Below, in pieces: positions 34,251 to 39,616 of a stretch of DNA of 39,616 bases. The stretch is from positions 1-39,616 of the forward strand of contig NZ_JAMBOH010000037.1 in NCBI RefSeq assembly GCF_023715505.1, read 5' to 3'. Position 1 is the stretch's first letter; each line of letters begins with the position of its first letter. Both the position numbers and the translations under genes were made by a program. Under the pieces are notes generated by a model. That model was not told the origin of the DNA and ran no database searches. It saw nothing but the letters and a program-made list of their open reading frames with translations. The DNA is from Neobacillus cucumis. Lineage in GTDB: Bacteria > Bacillota > Bacilli > Bacillales_B > DSM-18226.

Positions 34251-36920
34251 TTAGGCAGTTGTATAAACCTCTTCTTTGTTTAATTCATGACGAATGGTTG
34301 CCTGAGCGGCAGCTAAGCGGGCAAGCGGCACACGATATGGCGAGCAGCTGACATAATCTAGACCCGTTCTGTAACAGAAATCAATCGAACTTTTCTCTCC
34401 GCCATGCTCTCCGCATATCCCTGTTTTTAAGGACGGTTTGGTCGCACGGCCAAGCTTCACACCTGTTTCTACCAATTTGCCAACCCCATCTTGGTCAAGT
34501 ACAGCAAATGGATTATCCGGCAGCACTTTTGTTTCAATATACGCTTGCAGAAATTTGCCTTCTGCATCATCACGGCTGTATCCAAATGTGGTTTGCGTTA
34601 AATCATTGGTTCCGAAAGAGAAGAAGTCTGCTTCCTCTGCAATTTGATCCGCAGTTAGGGCGGCACGAGGAATTTCAATCATCGTACCAATTGTATAATT
34701 AAAACTCTTACCGGTTTCTTGCTGAACAACAACTGCAGCATCATTCACTAATTGACGCATTTGCTTTAACTCGTTCACATGACCAACTAGTGGAATCATA
34801 ATTTCAGGCTGCACTTCCATCCCTTTTTCAGCTAATTTTGCAGCAGCATAAAAGATGGCTTTTGCTTGCATTTCATAAATTTCAGGATTGATCATTCCAA
34901 GACGACAGCCGCGGTGACCGAGCATTGGATTAAATTCATCTAATTGACGAACCTTTTTAAGCAATTGTTCTTTCTTCTTTAAATCTGCTGATTGAGGGTC
35001 TGTCAATTGAAGCTTTGTCACTTCTACTAACAGTTCCTCTTTATCTGGTAAAAATTCATGAAGTGGCGGATCTAGTAAACGAATGGTTACCGGGAAACCT
35101 TGCATGGCTTCAAATATTCCTTCAAAATCGCCTTGCTGCATTGGTAACAGCTGGCCTAAGGCATCCATTCTTTCATTGTAATTATCCGCTAAGATCATTT
35201 TTTGGACGATAGGAATCCTCTTCAAGTCCATAAACATATGCTCCGTACGGCATAGGCCAATGCCGCCAGCACCAAATTCAAAGGATTTCTTTGCATCTTC
35301 CGGATTATCAGCATTTGCACGAACGCCAATTTTCCGTTCTTGGTCAGCCCAAGCTAAAAGGAGTTGGAATTCATCAGAAAGTTCTGGGTCAATCATTGGT
35401 ATTTCACCAAGCATAATTTCCCCTGTGGAACCATCGATGGTAATAATATCACCATAATTTACTACTGTTTCTCCTATGGTAAATTGTTTTTCTCTTAAAT
35501 CGATTTTTAACGACTCACATCCACAGATACAAGCTTTCCCCATTCCGCGTGCAACAACTGCAGCATGGCTGGTCATTCCTCCGCGGCTAGTTAAGATCGC
35601 TTGCGCGGCGACGATACCATGAATATCGTCAGGCGTTGTTTCAGGTCTAACGAGGATCACTTTTCTTCCATCATTTCCTAAACTTTCGGCTTCATCTGCG
35701 TCGAAGACTACCTGACCTGTCGCTGCTCCCGGTGATGCTGGCAATCCCTTAGCTAAAATATTTTTTTCGAATTTGTCATCAATCCTGCGGTGGAGTAGTT
35801 GATTCAATTGGTCAGGGTCTACGCGCATCAAGGCCGTCTTTTTATCAATAATTCCTTCTTGAACCATCTCAACCGCAATTCGGATCGCTGCTTGTGCTGT
35901 CCGTTTCCCATTCCGGGTTTGCAGGATGAAGAGCTTGCCGCGTTCTACCGTAAATTCAATGTCTTGCATTTCCTGGTAATGCTGTTCAAGGATTTTACAT
36001 GTATCTGTAAATTGCTTAAATACTTCCGGCATTTCTTCCTTTAATGTTGCGATTGGCTGTGGTGTGCGAATTCCAGCAACAACATCTTCTCCTTGGGCGT
36101 TTATTAAATATTCTCCGTACAGGACATGCTCACCTGTTGAAGGATTCCGTGTAAAAGCAACACCGGTCCCAGAATCATTGCCCATATTGCCAAACACCAT
36201 ACTTTGAATATTAACGGCTGTTCCAAGGTGGTCTGGAATTTTATTCAGGCGGCGGTAGACAATGGCGCGCTGATTGTTCCATGAATTAAAGACAGCGTTA
36301 ATCGCAAGAAAAAGCTGTTGTTTTGGGTCCTGTGGGAAATTTTTTCTTGTATGCTTTTTGACAATCGCCTTATAGCCAATAATTACTTCCTGCCAATCTT
36401 CTGCAGACATTTCTGGATCTGTACTATACCCTTTCTGTTCACGTGTTTCTTCTAGGTATTGCTCGAAATAAAATGTATCAATTTCTAAGACTACATTACT
36501 AAACATCTGAATGAAACGGCGGTACGAATCATAAGCAAAACGTGGATTATTGGTTAATGTTGCTAAACCGGCTACCGTTTCGTCGTTCATTCCGAGGTTT
36601 AAGATTGTGTCCATCATACCTGGCATGGAAAAAACAGAGCCAGATCGAACTGAAACTAATAGTGGATTTTCGGGGTCACCCAGTTTTTTACCCATTTTTT
36701 CCTCTAAGCGGCTAAGTGCGTCTAGTGTTTGTTGTTCCACTTCTAATGGAATGGTTTTGCTAGATTCATAGTAAGCATTACAGGCTTGGGTTGTTATGGT
36801 AAAACCAAATGGTACTGGCAGGCCAATTCTAGTCATTTCTGCAAGATTTGCCCCTTTACCCCCAAGTAAATCTCTCATATTTCCGTTTCCCTCATGAAAT
36901 AAGTAAACAAATTTCTCCAT
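34251..36920 (-). CDS. ppdK: Pyruvate, phosphate dikinase
   Basis: Interconverts ATP, phosphate and pyruvate with AMP, diphosphate and PEP. 889 residues, full length. N-terminal ATP-grasp domain opens with LLGGKGANLAEMTRIGLPVP and has SVRSGSVFSMPGMMDTILNL. The central phosphohistidine domain has GGMTSHAAVVARGMGKACI with His near residue 455. The C-terminal PEP/pyruvate barrel holds GTNDLTQTTFGYSRDDAEG and GICGEHGG. The Thr-Ser-His region is the target of the regulatory kinase encoded immediately upstream (2-bp gap). GAGAGGAGC precedes the ATG. It ends in a strong terminator. Confidence 0.97.
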   Translation of the reverse strand: MEKFVYLFHEGNGNMRDLLGGKGANLAEMTRIGLPVPFGFTITTQACNAYYESSKTIPLEVEQQTLDALSRLEEKMGKKLGDPENPLLVSVRSGSVFSMPGMMDTILNLGMNDETVAGLATLTNNPRFAYDSYRRFIQMFSNVVLEIDTFYFEQYLEETREQKGYSTDPEMSAEDWQEVIIGYKAIVKKHTRKNFPQDPKQQLFLAINAVFNSWNNQRAIVYRRLNKIPDHLGTAVNIQSMVFGNMGNDSGTGVAFTRNPSTGEHVLYGEYLINAQGEDVVAGIRTPQPIATLKEEMPEVFKQFTDTCKILEQHYQEMQDIEFTVERGKLFILQTRNGKRTAQAAIRIAVEMVQEGIIDKKTALMRVDPDQLNQLLHRRIDDKFEKNILAKGLPASPGAATGQVVFDADEAESLGNDGRKVILVRPETTPDDIHGIVAAQAILTSRGGMTSHAAVVARGMGKACICGCESLKIDLREKQFTIGETVVNYGDIITIDGSTGEIMLGEIPMIDPELSDEFQLLLAWADQERKIGVRANADNPEDAKKSFEFGAGGIGLCRTEHMFMDLKRIPIVQKMILADNYNERMDALGQLLPMQQGDFEGIFEAMQGFPVTIRLLDPPLHEFLPDKEELLVEVTKLQLTDPQSADLKKKEQLLKKVRQLDEFNPMLGHRGCRLGMINPEIYEMQAKAIFYAAAKLAEKGMEVQPEIMIPLVGHVNELKQMRQLVNDAAVVVQQETGKSFNYTIGTMIEIPRAALTADQIAEEADFFSFGTNDLTQTTFGYSRDDAEGKFLQAYIETKVLPDNPFAVLDQDGVGKLVETGVKLGRATKPSLKTGICGEHGGEKSSIDFCYRTGLDYVSCSPYRVPLARLAAAQATIRHELNKEEVYTTA

Positions 36921-36922
36921 CG

Positions 36923-37738
36923 TTAAAAGCTCCTCTCTTTTTTTAATATATCTAGTATTAAGCCTGCTGTTTCTTCTACTGCTTTATTTGAGACATCAAT
37001 GACAGGGCATCCTACTCGCTTCATGATTTTTTCCGCATGGTCTAGTTCCTTTAAAATTCTCTCAAAGCTGGCATAGTTAGCACGTGAAGCTAACCCCAAC
37101 GCTCTCAAACGTTCTTTGCGGATTTCATTTAACTTATCTGGTGAAATAATAAGCCCGATGCAATTCTTCCTTGGTATTTGAAATAACTCCTCCGGCGGCT
37201 GGACTTCGGGGACCAGTGGAACATTGGCCACCTTAAACACCTTGTGTGCCAGATACATCGATAGCGGCGTTTTGGAGGTACGCGACACACCTATCAGGAC
37301 GATATCTGCCTTTGTTATGCCTCTTGGGTCACGGCCATCATCGTACTTAACGGCAAATTCTACCGCTTCTATTTTTCGAAAGTATTCCTCATCTAGTTTT
37401 CTCATTAGGCCTGGCTGGTGATGAGGTTCCTTATTAAATTTGGTTTCGAAAGCATTCATCAATGGACTAAGTAGATCAACAGCCATGATGCCTTCTTCAG
37501 CTGCACGACGGTCTAAATACTGTTTTAAGGTTGGAATTACAATCGTATAAGCAATTATTGAATTAGTCTTAATCGCTAATAGAATGACATCCTCTATATC
37601 TTCAAAATCTTCGACATAGGAACTACGACGAATATCAACTTGGCCCCCGTTAAATTGGGTGGCAACTGCTTTCACAACAAACCCAGCCGTTTCCCCAACT
37701 GAGTCGGAAACCACATAGACCACTTCTTTTTCTGCCAA
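36923..37738 (-). CDS. yqfL: Pyruvate, phosphate dikinase regulatory protein (bifunctional kinase/phosphorylase)
   Basis: A DUF299-type regulatory protein that phosphorylates with ADP and dephosphorylates PPDK on the threonine beside its catalytic histidine. VVYVVSDSVGETAGFVVKAV is the usual N-terminus, and the P-loop is GVSRTSKTPLSMYLA near residue 150. Frame opens earlier (37771), but TTG 37738, about 11 nt after GGGAG, fits the family start best and lies just past the ccpN stop; the start is not secure. It is followed immediately by ppdK, its target, and preceded by ccpN as in B. subtilis. Confidence 0.93.
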   Translation of the reverse strand: MAEKEVVYVVSDSVGETAGFVVKAVATQFNGGQVDIRRSSYVEDFEDIEDVILLAIKTNSIIAYTIVIPTLKQYLDRRAAEEGIMAVDLLSPLMNAFETKFNKEPHHQPGLMRKLDEEYFRKIEAVEFAVKYDDGRDPRGITKADIVLIGVSRTSKTPLSMYLAHKVFKVANVPLVPEVQPPEELFQIPRKNCIGLIISPDKLNEIRKERLRALGLASRANYASFERILKELDHAEKIMKRVGCPVIDVSNKAVEETAGLILDILKKERSF

Positions 37739-37754
37739 AATTACAGCCACTCCC

Positions 37755-38402
37755 TTAGTCTGATTTTTCATCCATCATTTCTAAATATGCCCTTGTGATC
37801 GTTGTTTTCGTAATTCGCCCCACTAGCAAATATGTATTCTTTTGTTCGTCGGCTTCTCGCACAACAGGAAGCGAATCAATATGATTTTGGATCATCTTTT
37901 TTGCTGCCTCGAGCAAGGTTTCTTCCGGATAAATGGTGATAATATTTGGCATTCTCGTCATAATGACGCTGACTGGTAACTCCGAAAGATTTTGATTACC
38001 TAATGATGCTCTGAGCAGATCCTTTCTAGAAATGACTCCAGCCAGATGCCCATCAGAATCAACCGCGTAAAGTGTGCCGACATCTTCTAAAAATAATTGA
38101 ACAATGGCATCGTATACGGAGGTTGATTTTCCAACTACAATAGGGTGCGCTTTATAATTATTAACACTATGATGCAGGACTCTCTCCGCTTGGCGCTTAA
38201 CCTTAAATTTATCATTATAAAAATAACCGACACGCGGCCTTGCATCGATATTGCCTGACATGGTTAAGATGGCTAGGTCCGGTCTTAACGCTGCCCTTGA
38301 CAACGACAACTTATCTGCAATCTCTTTTCCTGTGATTGGTCCATTTTGTTTTACAATCTCCAAGATTTCGTCTTGACGCTTTGAAAGTTTTATCTTTACC
38401 AC
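37755..38402 (-). CDS. ccpN: Transcriptional repressor CcpN (CBS-domain regulator of gluconeogenesis)
   Basis: A 215-residue repressor: N-terminal helix-turn-helix (residues 1-60, LSKRQDEILEIVKQNGPITG and LSLSRAALRPDLAILTMSG) followed by two CBS domains that bind nucleotides (about residues 75-205, including VGKSTSVYDAIVQLF and NHIDSLPVV). In B. subtilis CcpN represses gapB and pckA on glucose. Placed directly upstream of yqfL and ppdK, so the cluster concerns the pyruvate/PEP node. Start is GTG at 38402, partly overlapping its GAGGGG site, which is poorly spaced. Confidence 0.95.
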   Translation of the reverse strand: MVKIKLSKRQDEILEIVKQNGPITGKEIADKLSLSRAALRPDLAILTMSGNIDARPRVGYFYNDKFKVKRQAERVLHHSVNNYKAHPIVVGKSTSVYDAIVQLFLEDVGTLYAVDSDGHLAGVISRKDLLRASLGNQNLSELPVSVIMTRMPNIITIYPEETLLEAAKKMIQNHIDSLPVVREADEQKNTYLLVGRITKTTITRAYLEMMDEKSD

Positions 38403-38545
38403 CCCTCTTTATCCTATTAACATGATATAATATATGTAATTACTTTAAATGTGTTATACTTATTTTTATTTAGTATATAACATTTAGAAGCAAAGGGAAA
38501 TAGGTATTTGTTAAAAAAACATAATTGTACCATTAGCACCAAAAT

Positions 38546-38590
38546 AAAAAAGGCACAACCGATTATAAGTTAAATGGTTTGTGCCTTTTT
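38546..38590. terminator. Terminator after the DNA glycosylase gene
   Basis: AAAAAGGCACAA (38546-38557) pairs with the complementary TTGTGCCTTTTT (38579-38590), with A and T runs on both sides; it probably acts in both directions. Confidence 0.88.
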
Positions 38591-38615
38591 TGTATTCCAA
38601 TCAGGTGAGGGGTTT

Positions 38616-39425
38616 TCACCTCTGGCAATTAGGACAATAATAAGTTTTTCTGGAGGAAATCACCTCAATGACAATTGTTGCGCCACACCGATAGCATGGT
38701 TGACCTTCACGGTCATAAACCTTGCAACGATTATTAAACCCACCGGTTAAGGTGTCTCCCTGAAAGATGGGATTATCCATATACCCGCAGTGCATAATCC
38801 CATCTTGAAGAACATTTTTCATTGAATCATATAGTCTGCTTCGGTCACTACGATTAATGTCATCAATATTCTTGGTCGGTTTGATTCCAGCCTGAAAGCA
38901 TATCTCTGCTGAGTAGCAATTCCCGATACCTGCAATAAATGATTGATCGAGTAAAGTAGTTTTTAAACGGCCATGTTTTGAAGCGATTCTTTTTAAAAAT
39001 TCATTTACGGTAAATTCCGGATTTAATGGCTCTGGCCCTAAGTCCGATAGCTTTTCCTTCGTTTGAGTTTGATTATATAGATGTAAATATCCTAACCGAA
39101 GACCGATAAAATAAAGATGTTTTTGTCCAAATGAGAGTCGGACCTGTATTGTTCTGTTTGGTTTTTCCGATTCAGAGCCGTAAAACATCCATCCACCCAA
39201 CATTAAGTGTAATAATAGTGTTTGCTCATTTTTTAGCTGGAATAGGAGATGCTTTCCTCGACGGTTGATATCGACGATTTGTTGGTGCTGAACCGTTTTT
39301 TTGAAGAGGTCAGGATTGATGTTAATAGATTTCTCACGGTTTATTTGAACATCTGTTACAACTTGATTTGCAATTTTGTCTTTTAACACGTTTTTATAGT
39401 TCTCCATTTCAGGAAGCTCAGGCAT
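38616..39425 (-). CDS. Fpg/Nei family DNA glycosylase/AP lyase
   Basis: Removes oxidised bases from DNA. 269 residues from ATG 39425, with GGGAGGAGACCGAT upstream; Pro2 and Glu3 in MPELPEMENYK form the catalytic N-terminus. The beta-hairpin lysine is in RGKHLLFQLK near residue 56. The helix-two-turns-helix region includes DQSFIAGIGNCYSAEICFQA. The C-terminal zinc finger is CKVYDREGQPCYRCG and YYCPNCQR. The damage spectrum (8-oxoguanine or oxidised pyrimidines) cannot be told from motifs alone; sequence differs from the usual MutM, which is generally near polA in Bacillus. 39444-39616 holds a -10-like TATAAT at 39576-39581 directed rightward, and no gene. Confidence 0.92.
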   Translation of the reverse strand: MPELPEMENYKNVLKDKIANQVVTDVQINREKSININPDLFKKTVQHQQIVDINRRGKHLLFQLKNEQTLLLHLMLGGWMFYGSESEKPNRTIQVRLSFGQKHLYFIGLRLGYLHLYNQTQTKEKLSDLGPEPLNPEFTVNEFLKRIASKHGRLKTTLLDQSFIAGIGNCYSAEICFQAGIKPTKNIDDINRSDRSRLYDSMKNVLQDGIMHCGYMDNPIFQGDTLTGGFNNRCKVYDREGQPCYRCGATIVIEVISSRKTYYCPNCQR

Positions 39426-39616
39426 ATCGGTCTCCTCCCACAATCCATTTTCTTAGTATCGTTCCCCATAAAAAAAAAGAAAATGAAAATATCACTAGTG
39501 TTGCGTTAATTAAATTTCAATATTAAAAACACTCTAAATCTTCACTAATTTTATTTTGTGCAAAGAAAAAGTCCTTTATAATGAATAAGTCAGGTGGTAA
39601 CCCGTCCAAATCCACT

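Noticed and set aside
34048..34254. Plus-strand frame of 68 codons across the 21-bp repeats, with a possible GGAG site
   Set aside because: The frame exists because 21 is a multiple of three. It ends inside the ppdK terminator region. Kept as a repeat, not a gene.

Overview
The window looks like chromosome from a spore-forming member of the Bacillaceae. It is AT-rich, has strong GGAGG-type ribosome binding sites, and carries a gerA-type germinant receptor operon, ccpN-yqfL, cidR-cidA-cidB, yugI, dacC, mhqO-like and nfo genes. Presence of ppdK next to yqfL and the dispersed GGTGnCAGGCACC repeats would fit a Neobacillus-like soil Bacillus better than B. subtilis itself; the genus is an inference.

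Layout. 1-900 is the start of an rRNA operon on the minus strand, unusually with a 5S gene and its own promoter upstream of two tandem promoters and the 16S gene. 905-2500 is decayed DNA: an aminotransferase pseudogene and a small gene with an in-frame TGA. 2536-6677 is a germination receptor operon (A, B and C subunits plus a small membrane protein). 6807-7295 is a peroxiredoxin whose only redox-active position is a TGA codon followed by a bSECIS-like hairpin, a selenoprotein candidate. 7541-13364 holds serC, a luciferase-like oxidoreductase, four small proteins of unknown function, a gamma-carbonic anhydrase-like protein, yugI and a Cof-type phosphatase. 13540-15613 is cidR-cidA-cidB with a clear operator. 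15718-19916 has a BsuPI lipoprotein, a HAD phosphatase, a twice-frameshifted glgC and a frameshifted DUF438/hemerythrin/PAS protein. 20058-21167 is an MhqR-type promoter and a ring-cleaving dioxygenase. 21223-27117 has an acyl-CoA ligase, an HSL-type esterase, a GTP cyclohydrolase II, an orphan gene, an FrnE-like DsbA protein and a frameshifted CPBP-like membrane protein. 27454-33416 holds an acidic protein, a frameshifted nfo, dacC and a Suv3-like helicase. 33477-33791 is a type I toxin-antitoxin locus. 34078-34203 is a 21-bp-period repeat. 34251-38402 is ccpN-yqfL-ppdK (pyruvate/PEP control), followed by an Fpg-type DNA glycosylase.

The two most interesting items are the candidate selenocysteine peroxiredoxin and the unannotated type I toxin-antitoxin pair, whose toxin mRNA has perfectly complementary 12-nt 5' and 3' segments. 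Five genes carry single-base frameshifts, several at homopolymers, so either assembly error or recent gene decay must be settled before calling them pseudogenes.
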